In this document: positions 25,504-32,773 of the stretch, piece by piece
How positions within the stretch are numbered: position 1 is the first letter of the stretch
Layout of the letters: every line of letters starts with the position of its first letter
Assembly (NCBI GenBank): GCA_036494715.1
Contig: DASXNY010000050.1
Span: 7,888 to 71,887 of the forward strand
From: JAICJR01 sp036494715
GTDB lineage: Bacteria; Actinomycetota; Thermoleophilia; Solirubrobacterales; Thermoleophilaceae
Reading direction: 5' to 3'
Length of the DNA stretch: 64,000 nt
Notes under the pieces: model-generated
Seen by the model: only the letters and a program-made list of their open reading frames with translations
What the model was told of the DNA's origin: nothing
Database searches by the model: none
Translations under genes and position numbers: made by a program

Positions 25504-27282
25504 CTAGCGGTTGATGAACTCGGCCAGCTTGCCCCGCAGCGAGTTGCGGATGATCCGGCCTCGGTTCGGGTCGCCCTTGGTCATCGCAATCGCCATCTCC
25601 TTGGCCTGCTCGAACGAGATGTGCGGCGGCAAGGGCGGCACCTCCGGATCGGTGATCGCCTCGATCAGCACGGGGCCCTCGCTTGCAAGCGCCTCGTCCC
25701 ATGCGCCTGGCACCTGGTCGGGCGCATCGATGCGAATACCGCGCAGGCCGAGCAGCTCGGCGTAGCGCGCGTACGGGAAATCAGGCAGATCCTGCGACGC
25801 GTCGAGCTTGCGGTCGCCCTCCATCACGCGCTGCTCCCAGGTGACCTGATTCAGGTCGCGGTTGTTCAGCACGAGGATCACGAGCTGCTTGTTCGACCAG
25901 CGGTCCTGGTACTTCGCGATGTCGATCAATGCGTTGATGCCGAGCATCTGCATCGCGCCATCGCCCAGGCACGCGATCACCGGGCGGTCCGGGAAGGCGA
26001 ACTTCGCGGCCAGCGCGTACGGCACGGCCGGACACATCGTCGCGAGCGTGCCGGAGAGGGCGGCCTTCATCCCGGTGCGCATCCGCAGGTGCCGCGCCCA
26101 CCAGTTGGTGGCCGAGCCGGAATCCGAGCTGAGGATGCAATTGTCCGGCAGCCGCGGGGAGAGCTCGTGGAAGAGCAGCTCGGGGTTGATCGGGTCGGCG
26201 GGCTCATTGGCGCGGTCCTCGAGGATGGCCCACCAGCGCTCCACCTCGTGCTCGATCTCCTCCCGCCAGGAGCGGTTCTCCTTGCGCTCGAGCTGCGGAA
26301 TCAGATCCGACAGCGTCGCCCGCGCGTCCCCGACGAGGCCGAGCTCGACCGGGAAGCGCATGCCGAGGTTGCGGCCGTCGATGTCGATCTGGACGCCGCG
26401 CGCCTGGCCCTCCTCGGGCAGCCACTCGGCGTAGGGGAAGCTCGTGCCGACCATCAACAGCGTGTCGCAGTTCTGCATCATGTGGTCGCTCGGCTTGGTG
26501 CCGAGCAGGCCGATCGAGCCGGTGACGAAGGGCAGGTCGTCCGGCAGTGCGGCCTTGCCGTTCAGCGCCTTGGCCACACCGGAGCCGAGCAGGTCGGCGA
26601 CCTGCATCACCTCCTTCTCGGCGCCGATCGCGCCGGCGCCGATCAAGATCGAGACCTTCTCGCCGGCGTTCAGGATCTCCGCGGCACGGCGCAGGTCGTC
26701 CTGCTTCGGAACGACACGCGGCTCCTCGAAGCCGACCGCCGAGAACACGGACCCGTGCGCGCGCGGGGGCTCCTCCCACGGCGACTCCTGCACATCCTCC
26801 GGGAAGATCACGCATGTGACCGAGCGCGAGCTGCGCGCGATCCGCATCGCCCGGTCGATCAGGTGGCGTGCCTGCGCCGGGGCCATGCAGTACTGGACGA
26901 ACTCGGACGCGACGTCCTTGAAGAGCGTCTGCAGGTCGACCTCCTGCTGGTAGCTGGCCCCCAGTGAGGTGCGCGCCTGCTGCCCCACGATCGCGACCAC
27001 CGGGCGATGGTCGAGCTTCGCGTCGTAGAGGCCGTTCAGAAGATGGATCGCGCCCGGGCCGGAGGTAGCCATGCAGACGCCTACCTCGCCGGTGTACTTC
27101 GCGTGGGCGGACGCGGCAAACGCGGCGATCTCCTCATGCCGTGTCTGGATGAACTCAGGCCTGTCGACCTTGTGAAAGGCGCCGATTAGGCCGTTGATCC
27201 CGTCGCCGGGGTAGCCGTAGATCCTCTCGACACCCCACTCGTGCAGACGCTCGAGGACGAACTCGGAGACGTTCTGGGCCAT
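25504..27282 (-). CDS. ThDP-dependent enzyme, pyruvate oxidase/dehydrogenase (PoxB)-like
   Basis: 592 residues from the ATG at 27282, preceded by GGAAAGGA. The N-terminal domain has YGYPGDGINGLIGAF and the catalytic glutamate in RHEEIAAFAASAHAK (about 50). The C-terminal ThDP/Mg site is CLGDGAMQMLGINAL with NNRDLNQVTWEQR. Overall it is closest to PoxB-type pyruvate dehydrogenases (quinone) and acetolactate synthase-like proteins annotated as thiamine pyrophosphate-requiring. It could decarboxylate pyruvate to acetate with electrons going to quinone. Its stop directly abuts the start of the enolase-superfamily gene. A GGGTAG element lies about 60 nt upstream. Confidence 0.88.
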   Translation of the reverse strand: MAQNVSEFVLERLHEWGVERIYGYPGDGINGLIGAFHKVDRPEFIQTRHEEIAAFAASAHAKYTGEVGVCMATSGPGAIHLLNGLYDAKLDHRPVVAIVGQQARTSLGASYQQEVDLQTLFKDVASEFVQYCMAPAQARHLIDRAMRIARSSRSVTCVIFPEDVQESPWEEPPRAHGSVFSAVGFEEPRVVPKQDDLRRAAEILNAGEKVSILIGAGAIGAEKEVMQVADLLGSGVAKALNGKAALPDDLPFVTGSIGLLGTKPSDHMMQNCDTLLMVGTSFPYAEWLPEEGQARGVQIDIDGRNLGMRFPVELGLVGDARATLSDLIPQLERKENRSWREEIEHEVERWWAILEDRANEPADPINPELLFHELSPRLPDNCILSSDSGSATNWWARHLRMRTGMKAALSGTLATMCPAVPYALAAKFAFPDRPVIACLGDGAMQMLGINALIDIAKYQDRWSNKQLVILVLNNRDLNQVTWEQRVMEGDRKLDASQDLPDFPYARYAELLGLRGIRIDAPDQVPGAWDEALASEGPVLIEAITDPEVPPLPPHISFEQAKEMAIAMTKGDPNRGRIIRNSLRGKLAEFINR

Positions 27283-27340
27283 GCTCGTTCCTTTCCGTGG
27301 CAATCAACAGCTCGGCCGGTTCGGCGGCCACGAACCGGGG

Positions 27341-27366
27341 CTACCCGAGGTGGGTCGCCCTCATTC
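27341..27366 (-). promoter_or_regulatory. Candidate SigB/SigF-type promoter for ThDP gene
   Basis: On the minus strand: GAAT (27366-27363), a 16-nt spacer and GGGTAG (27346-27341). The -10 is perfect, while the -35 only meets the relaxed GNNT. The start codon is at 27282, leaving a leader of about 50 nt with a ribosome-binding site. Confidence 0.4.
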
Positions 27367-27379
27367 ATGAAGAAAGCGC

Positions 27380-28345
27380 TTAGGTGGCGCCCCGCTGGTT
27401 GAAGCGCGGGATCACGTCGCGCTCGTACGCCTCGAAGAAGGCGTCCTGATTCGGTCCAATCTGCTGCACGAACAGCTCGTCCGCGCCGGCGTCCGCGTAC
27501 TCCTCGAGCGCCGCGATGTGCCTGTCGAGATCCGGCCCGCAGGGCACCGCCTCGGCGATCATCTCCTCGCTGACGAGCGAGCTGGCCTGCTCGAAGTGAG
27601 CGGGCGTGGGCAGCACCTGCGCGAGCTCCCCGGGCAGCTGCTCGTTGGGCCAGAGCCGATACGCGGTGCTCAGGGCCTCGGCGTCGTCGGCACCGAAACA
27701 GACCTTGGTGCCGGCCTGCACCGGACCCTTGCCGCCCTCGCCGCGATAGAGCCCGATCAGGTCCTTGTCCGGCATCGTGGTGCAGTAGCCGTCGCCGATC
27801 TTGGCGGCGAGCCGCGTGGCCTGCTCCCCGAAGCCCGACACGAGGATCTCGGGCGCCGGGTCGGGCAGGTCGTAGAGGCGCGCGTTCTCGACCACGTAGT
27901 GCTTGCCGCGGTGGTCCTGCACCCCGCCGCGCCAGAGCGTGCGGATCACTTCCACCGCCTCCTCGAGCATCTCGAGACGCACCTCCGCGGGCGGCCAGCG
28001 GTCGCCGAGGATGTGCTCGTTGAGCGCCTCGCCGCTGCCCACGCCGAGCTGGAAGCGGCCCTCGAGCAGCAGCGCGCATGTGGCCGCCGCGTGTGCGACG
28101 ACGGCGGGATGGACGCGCACCGTCGGGCAGGTGACCGCGGTGGTCACGCGCATGTTCTCCGTTGCCTCCGCGATTGCGGCGATCGTCGACCACACGAACG
28201 GGCTGTGACCCTGCTCGTCGTTCCAGGGGTGGTAGTGATCGGAGATCCAGAGGGCGTGGAAGCCCGCCTGCTCGCCCCGCCGCGCTTGGCGCACGAGCTC
28301 GGCCGGGCCCCACTCCTCGCTGGACAGGAAGAGTCCGAGCTTCAC
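27380..28345 (-). CDS. LLM-class F420-dependent oxidoreductase (FGD-like)
   Basis: 321 residues. N-terminus MKLGLFLSSEEWGPAELVRQA, then HALWISDHYHPWNDEQGHSPFVWS and ENMRVTTAVTCPTVRVHPAVVAHAAAT. The block FQLGVGSGEALNEHILGDRWP closely follows the glucose-6-phosphate dehydrogenase (F420) subgroup. These enzymes transfer hydride between a substrate and the deazaflavin F420. Whether this one uses glucose 6-phosphate is uncertain. It follows the ferritin-like gene at 28350 by 4 nt and probably shares its SigB/F-type promoter, which suggests a role in redox supply under stress. Confidence 0.88.
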   Translation of the reverse strand: MKLGLFLSSEEWGPAELVRQARRGEQAGFHALWISDHYHPWNDEQGHSPFVWSTIAAIAEATENMRVTTAVTCPTVRVHPAVVAHAAATCALLLEGRFQLGVGSGEALNEHILGDRWPPAEVRLEMLEEAVEVIRTLWRGGVQDHRGKHYVVENARLYDLPDPAPEILVSGFGEQATRLAAKIGDGYCTTMPDKDLIGLYRGEGGKGPVQAGTKVCFGADDAEALSTAYRLWPNEQLPGELAQVLPTPAHFEQASSLVSEEMIAEAVPCGPDLDRHIAALEEYADAGADELFVQQIGPNQDAFFEAYERDVIPRFNQRGAT

Positions 28346-28349
28346 GCGG

Positions 28350-28838
28350 CTACGACTCTTCGTAGGGGTCTTCGTCGCCCGCGAGCTTGAGCGAGCACTG
28401 GCGCACGTCGCTGAAGTGGCGCTCCTGGATCGGCAACGCCCACTGCACGAGCTCGCGCAGCTCGGCTTCGCCTGCGTGCTCGTTGAGCTTGCCGAGCACT
28501 CCCCAGTGCCCGACCTCGCCCGCCTCGGCCATGATCAGGAACTCGAAGCCGTCGAGGCCGTCGGCGTCATCGCCGAGGTAGGTCGACATCATCTCGCTCG
28601 CCTCGCCCTTCGTCTCGCGGGCCTTCTCGAGAATCGCGGTCTTCTTGCCCTCACGCTGGTCGGCCAGCTCGGTGCAACGCCTCTCCGTCTCCTCGGCCTC
28701 GCCGCGCATCCGGTGGAGCACCTCGATCACAGACTCCTCGCCCACGAGGCCCTCGACCTTCTGCGTTGCGGCCTGGGCCGCTTGGGCAAGGCCAAGCACC
28801 TCGGCCAGCTTCTCTTCCAGTGTCGTCAGTTCGGCCAC
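28350..28838 (-). CDS. Ferritin-like helical protein (putative)
   Basis: 162 residues from a GTG at 28838 with the ribosome-binding site AAGGAG about 8 nt upstream. It is almost entirely helical and acidic. HRMRGEAEETERRC, FLIMAEAGEVGHWGVL and PIQERHFSDV place Glu and His residues at spacings reminiscent of DUF892/ferritin-like four-helix proteins, but no family can be named with confidence. A very good SigB/F promoter lies just upstream, and the neighbours are a DUF892 protein and an F420-type oxidoreductase. Possible roles in iron or oxidative stress handling are inferred from context. Confidence 0.7.
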   Translation of the reverse strand: MAELTTLEEKLAEVLGLAQAAQAATQKVEGLVGEESVIEVLHRMRGEAEETERRCTELADQREGKKTAILEKARETKGEASEMMSTYLGDDADGLDGFEFLIMAEAGEVGHWGVLGKLNEHAGEAELRELVQWALPIQERHFSDVRQCSLKLAGDEDPYEES

Positions 28839-28884
28839 TGCGTAGCTCCTTTTCGGTCAGCGAAGTTGGGGTCGCCGACCGGGG

Positions 28885-28909
28885 TTACCCCGGTGCTGCC
28901 GCGAGAAAC
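28885..28909 (-). promoter_or_regulatory. SigB/SigF-type promoter, gene at 28838
   Basis: On the minus strand: GTTT (28909-28906), a 15-nt spacer and GGGTAA (28890-28885). Both boxes are perfect. The leader to the GTG start at 28838 is about 40 nt and contains AAGGAG. It lies in the 77-nt gap after the DUF892 gene. Confidence 0.75.
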
Positions 28910-28915
28910 TGCGAC

Positions 28916-29896
28916 CTACGCCTGCGGCGCGATGCCCTGCTCGACGAGCGTCGAGCTGAGGGCGTGTCCGAACTCGGCCTGGATCTTCTCCGCGGCCGCG
29001 CGCTCCTCGGCGAGGATCTGCTCGGCGAGCAGCACCGCATGCCCGTCGCCGGCGTGCGCGGCCACGCAGCGGAGCAGCCCGTAGCCCGCTATCTCGAGAT
29101 TCTCGAACGCGTAGGCGAAGGCGGCGAGCTTGCCCGGTGTGTCGGGGTGCGCCGCGAAGAAGCCACCCCAGTTGAGCGCGCCCAGGCGCAGCGCGGCGTC
29201 CTTCACCGAGCTCGTGCGGCCGCCCTTCTGGACGATCAGGGCCTCCACGCGCTCGGCATGCCCGCGCGTCTCGGCGAGGTGCTCTTCGAACAGGCTCGCG
29301 AGCGCGCTGTCGCCCGCGATCGTCTGGCCGCGCTCGAGTAACTCGATCGCCTGCTGCTCGAGGGCGTGAGCGTCGGCCAGGTACTTGATCAGCTGCTCGT
29401 CGAGATCGTCGGGCTCGACCTCGCGCAGCGACGCGTGCGCGGCGACGTCGAACACGCCGGCGAGCCGCTGCTTCATCGCGATCTCCTCGTCGCGGATGCG
29501 CTGCGCCACCTCGACGGTCTCCTGGTCCCCCGCCTGCTCGGCCACGAGCGCGAGCAGGTCGTAGCTCGCCTCCTCGAGCGCCTCGTAGGAGTGCGCGTGG
29601 GCCACCAGCTTGCCGGGCGTGTCGGGCTGAGCCTTGGCGAACAGCGCGAAGCCGACACCGCCGGCCTCCATCACCGCGTTCTTCACCTTGGAGGGACTGC
29701 CGCCACGGGCCTCGAGGCGCGCGCCGATCAGCCGCTCGTGACCCTCCGTCTCGCGGCAGTGGTCCTCGAACAGCTTCGCCAGGCGGGCGTCGCCGGCGAT
29801 GCCGGGGGCCATTTTCATCTGGACGAGCGCCTGCTTCTCGATCGAGTAGGCGTCGCTCAGGTACTTCTCGAGTTGGCTGTCGAGCGAGTCGGTCAT
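28916..29896 (-). CDS. Tandem DUF892 (YciF-like) ferritin-like protein
   Basis: 326 residues made of two homologous halves. Half 1 has LEKYLSDAYSIEKQALVQM, CRETEGHERLIGARLEARGG, GKLVAHAHSYEALEEASYDLL and EEIAMKQRL. Half 2 repeats LIKYLADAHALEQQAIELL, LAETRGHAERVEALIVQKGG, GKLAAFAYAFENLEIAGYGLL and EERAAAEKI. Each half carries the Glu/His positions of the DUF892/YciF ferritin-like fold. Single-domain versions of about 165 residues are the rule, so this is an internal duplication that probably forms a pseudo-dimer. The gene lies 11 nt after the small membrane protein gene in the sigma factor operon. It is likely a stress protein; metal binding is inferred from the fold. Confidence 0.9.
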   Translation of the reverse strand: MTDSLDSQLEKYLSDAYSIEKQALVQMKMAPGIAGDARLAKLFEDHCRETEGHERLIGARLEARGGSPSKVKNAVMEAGGVGFALFAKAQPDTPGKLVAHAHSYEALEEASYDLLALVAEQAGDQETVEVAQRIRDEEIAMKQRLAGVFDVAAHASLREVEPDDLDEQLIKYLADAHALEQQAIELLERGQTIAGDSALASLFEEHLAETRGHAERVEALIVQKGGRTSSVKDAALRLGALNWGGFFAAHPDTPGKLAAFAYAFENLEIAGYGLLRCVAAHAGDGHAVLLAEQILAEERAAAEKIQAEFGHALSSTLVEQGIAPQA

Positions 29897-29907
29897 GCCA
29901 GTCCCGA

Positions 29908-30147
29908 TCAGCGGTGCGTCAGCGTCTCCTGGTCGCGGGCGGTGAACTCTGGCCCGTCGTGCGTGGCACGCTCGACCTCCTTCTGGAAGTCGTCATCGCG
30001 CTTGACGCGTACGCCGAACATCCACACCGCACCCACGATCAGGGCGAGCAGAAGCAACGGCACGCCGAAGATCGGAGCACCCCAGACGAAGGAAAGGCCC
30101 GCGCCGAGACCCAGCACGGCGAACAGTGGCAAAACAAAGGTTTCCAT
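29908..30147 (-). CDS. Small membrane protein (DUF6458-like size)
   Basis: 79 residues. Two hydrophobic helices (FVLPLFAVLGLGAGLSFVWGAP and PLLLLALIVGAVWMFGV) are followed by a charged tail with KRDDDFQKEVERATHDG. It lies 2 nt after the sigma factor gene and 11 nt before the tandem DUF892 gene, so the three form an operon. The function is unknown. Small two-helix proteins beside SigB-type genes are common stress-induced envelope components, but the family assignment here is only by size and topology. Confidence 0.7.
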   Translation of the reverse strand: METFVLPLFAVLGLGAGLSFVWGAPIFGVPLLLLALIVGAVWMFGVRVKRDDDFQKEVERATHDGPEFTARDQETLTHR

Positions 30148-30149
30148 GA

Positions 30150-30992
30150 TCAGCGGGATGCCCGGCGGGCGGTGGCTGAAACGTCCGCCTCCGCTTGGCC
30201 CGCCAGCAGGCGCAGCCGGTCAAGCGCGCGCCGCTGGAGGCGCGACACGTGCATTTGCGAGATGCCGAGCTGCTCGGACACCTCGAGCTGGGTCCGCCCC
30301 TCGGCGAAGCGCTGGTAGAGGATCGTGCGCTCGCGCTGTGGGAGCGACTTGAGCGCCTTGCCGATCATCGTCGCATCGTCGACGAGCGCGAAGCGGCCGT
30401 CCTCCTCACCAAGCGTGTCCGCGACGGTGCCGTCGTCATCCTCGCCGAGGCGTCGCGGAGCATCGAGCGACACGGCGTCAAACGCCGCGGCCGCCTCCAT
30501 CCCCTCGAGCACCTGCTCGACCGGCACCGAGAGCTCCTCGGCGATCTCCCTTGGCGTCGGCGAGCTGCCGTTCGCGCCGGCGAGCCGGGCGATGGCGCCG
30601 TTGATCGCCAGCGCCCGCTCCTGCATGCCACGCGGCACGTGCAGGGCCCAGCCCGCATCGCGGAAGTAGCGCTTGAGCTCGCCGAGGATCGTCGGCACCG
30701 CGTAGCTCGAGAAGCTCCCGCCGCGCGCCGCGTCGAAGCGGTCGATCGCCTTTATGAGAGCCAGGCTCGCGACCTGGATCAGGTCGTCCAGGGGCTCGAC
30801 GCCGCGGTCGTAGCGCCGGGCGATCTTCTTCGCCAGCGGCAGAAAGGCCGTGACGAGCTCGTCGCGCGCCGCCATGTCGCCGAAGCGCTGATAGCGCTTG
30901 AAGAGCAGCTCTTGGCGGCTGTGCCGATGAGCCCCGCGCGGCCGGGCGCGCGGTCTGAGCGGGCGAGTGGCGACATCGGGTAGCGCTTGCAT
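30150..30992 (-). CDS. SigB/SigF/SigG-family RNA polymerase sigma factor (paralogue 1)
   Basis: 280 residues from the ATG at 30992, chosen because GGAGG lies 5 nt upstream; a TTG at 31004 is in frame. Region 2 reads LAKKIARRYDRGVEPLDDLIQVASLALIKAIDRFD and GGSFSSYAVPTILGELKRYFRD. Region 3 is SPTPREIAEELSVPVEQVLEGM. Region 4 is LPQRERTILYQRFAEGRTQLEVSEQLGISQMHVSRL. This is the group-3 stress and sporulation type that reads GTTT/GGGTA promoters. A second paralogue is at 54848. The Arg-rich N-terminal extension (RPLRPRARPRGAHRH) is unusual. No anti-sigma gene is adjacent. Downstream genes encode a membrane protein and tandem DUF892. Confidence 0.93.
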   Translation of the reverse strand: MQALPDVATRPLRPRARPRGAHRHSRQELLFKRYQRFGDMAARDELVTAFLPLAKKIARRYDRGVEPLDDLIQVASLALIKAIDRFDAARGGSFSSYAVPTILGELKRYFRDAGWALHVPRGMQERALAINGAIARLAGANGSSPTPREIAEELSVPVEQVLEGMEAAAAFDAVSLDAPRRLGEDDDGTVADTLGEEDGRFALVDDATMIGKALKSLPQRERTILYQRFAEGRTQLEVSEQLGISQMHVSRLQRRALDRLRLLAGQAEADVSATARRASR

Positions 30993-31205
30993 CGAATCCT
31001 CCAAGTCGAGGTGCTACTCGGAAGATCCGGCGACCCGCCATGGTCAGATGACGCGTTTCCGTCCCTTGGAGGCCGAAGAGTCGCTGGTGGAAATCGCAGC
31101 GTGTTGGGTACGACGCCCGCCCGCAAAACGTCTTTATAAGCCTCAACATTGTGTGTCCGGAATTCGTGCACTCCAAACAGACCGATGTCAGCCCAAGGAC
31201 CGCGA

Positions 31206-31230
31206 GTTTCGCCGTGAGGGCGGTGGGTAA
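31206..31230 (+). promoter_or_regulatory. SigB/SigF-type promoter, isochorismatase operon
   Basis: GTTT (31206-31209), a 15-nt spacer and GGGTAA (31225-31230), both boxes perfect. The GTG start at 31245 is 14 nt past the -10, so the expected transcript begins a few bases before the start codon and has no ribosome-binding site. It lies at the end of the 240-nt gap between the divergent sigma factor and isochorismatase genes; nothing else recognisable is in that gap. Confidence 0.75.
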
Positions 31231-31244
31231 AAGCCGCCCGCCCC

Positions 31245-31781
31245 GTGTCCTCTGCCCTGATAGTCACAGACATGCTCAACCCCTATCAGCATGAGGACGC
31301 CGAACCGCTGATGGAGTCCGTGCGCGAGATCCTGGCGCCGCTCGCAAGCCTTATCGCCCGGGCACGCGAAGCAGGGGCGCTGATCGTGTACGTAAATGAC
31401 AACCACGGCGACTGGAGCGCGGCGCGCGCGGAGCTCGTCGACGCGGCACTGGCGGGAGCGGGGCCCTCGCTCGTCGAGCCGATCGTCCCCGAGCCCGACG
31501 TCCCTTTCGTCGTCAAGGCGAGGCACTCGATCTTCTACGAGACCCAGCTCGAGTACCTGGTGCGACAGGAGGAGATCGACCGCGTCATCCTCACCGGACA
31601 GGTCACCGAGCAGTGCGTCCTCTACTCGGCGCTCGATGCATACGTGAGGCACTTCCAGGTCGTAGTCGTCACAGACGCGGTGGCGCACATCCGCGAGGAG
31701 CTGGCTGACGCCGCGCTGCGCATGATGGACGCGAACATGCGCGCCGAGCTCGTGCCGGCCGGAGAGGTGGGATTGGGTTGA
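31245..31781 (+). CDS. Isochorismatase/nicotinamidase-family cysteine hydrolase
   Basis: 178 residues from the GTG at 31245. This start is required because the first beta strand SSALIVTDML carries the catalytic Asp9. The other triad members are Lys91 (VVKARHSIFYET) and Cys124 (LTGQVTEQCVLYSAL). NDNHGDWSA resembles the metal or substrate loop of nicotinamidases. The family hydrolyses nicotinamide, isochorismate, biuret or similar amides; the substrate here is unknown. Expression should depend on the SigB/F-type promoter at 31206. The gene overlaps the SDR gene by TTGA. Confidence 0.9.
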   Translation: MSSALIVTDMLNPYQHEDAEPLMESVREILAPLASLIARAREAGALIVYVNDNHGDWSAARAELVDAALAGAGPSLVEPIVPEPDVPFVVKARHSIFYETQLEYLVRQEEIDRVILTGQVTEQCVLYSALDAYVRHFQVVVVTDAVAHIREELADAALRMMDANMRAELVPAGEVGLG

Positions 31782-32773
31782 CCAAGGTCGTCGTGATCAC
31801 AGGCGCATCCGCCGGCGTCGGCCGGGCCATCGCGCGCCGCTTCGCCGAGGACGGCGACGTCTGTATCGGCCTGATCGCCCGCGGCGAGGCCGGGCTGCGC
31901 GCCACGGCGGAGGAGGTCACGCGCGCCGGGGCTCGCGCGCTCGCCCTGCCCTGCGACGTGAGCGACGCGGCGGCGCTGGACGACGCCGCCACGCGCGTCG
32001 AGGCGGAGTTCGGCCCGATCGACATCTGGGTGAACAACGCGATGACGGCTGTGCTCGGCGAGGTGATGGACACGAGCGCCGAGGAATTCCGCCGCGTGAT
32101 GGAGGTGACCTTCCTCGGCTCGGTGCACGGCGCACAGGCGGCGCTGCGGCGAATGGAGCCGCGCGGGCACGGCACGATCGTGCAGGTGGGTTCCGCGCTG
32201 GGCATCCGCGGCATCCCGTTGCAGGCGACCTATTGCGCCGCCAAGCACGCCGTGCAGGGCTTCTTCGAGTCGCTGCGCACGGAGCTCCGCCACCGCGACT
32301 CGCCCGTTCACCTCTGCATCGTCCAGCTGCCGGGGCTCAACACCACGCAGTTCTCGTGGGTGCGCCTGCACGTGCCAAACGAGCCGCAGCCGGTGCCCCC
32401 GATCTACCAGCCGGAGGTGGCGGCGAACGCCGTCCACTGGGCGGCCCACCACAAGCGGCGCGAGCTGTGGGTGGGCTTCCCGACCGTCTACACCATCATC
32501 GGCAGTCGGGTGGCTCCGTGGCTTGCGGAGTGGTACCTGGCGCGCACCGGCTTCAAGGGGCAGCAGACCGACAAGCCCGCCGGGCCCGGCCGGCCCGACT
32601 ATCTCGAGCACGCGCTCGATCACGCAGAGGACCACGGCTTCCACGGCTCCTTCGACGACCAGGCGCACTCGCGCAGCCCGCAGACCTGGCTCGCCCGCCA
32701 CCGCTCGCCGCTGAGCGCGCTCGCCGGCGCCGCGCTCGCCGGAGCAGCGCTCGCCGCGAAGCGCGCGCGATGA
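31778..32773 (+). CDS. Short-chain dehydrogenase/reductase with C-terminal extension
   Basis: 331 residues from a TTG that overlaps the isochorismatase stop. The classical SDR motifs are TGASAGVGRAIA (cofactor), NNAM, Ser in QVGSALG, and the catalytic YCAAKHAV. About 80 extra C-terminal residues follow the normal fold (WLAEWYLARTGFKGQQTDKP onward) and end in a hydrophobic Ala-rich helix (ALAGAALAGAALAAKRAR) that could touch the membrane. This long form is known among actinobacterial SDRs of unknown substrate. It is the middle gene of an operon (isochorismatase, SDR, GH15) whose members overlap by 4 nt. Confidence 0.88.
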   Translation: MTKVVVITGASAGVGRAIARRFAEDGDVCIGLIARGEAGLRATAEEVTRAGARALALPCDVSDAAALDDAATRVEAEFGPIDIWVNNAMTAVLGEVMDTSAEEFRRVMEVTFLGSVHGAQAALRRMEPRGHGTIVQVGSALGIRGIPLQATYCAAKHAVQGFFESLRTELRHRDSPVHLCIVQLPGLNTTQFSWVRLHVPNEPQPVPPIYQPEVAANAVHWAAHHKRRELWVGFPTVYTIIGSRVAPWLAEWYLARTGFKGQQTDKPAGPGRPDYLEHALDHAEDHGFHGSFDDQAHSRSPQTWLARHRSPLSALAGAALAGAALAAKRAR

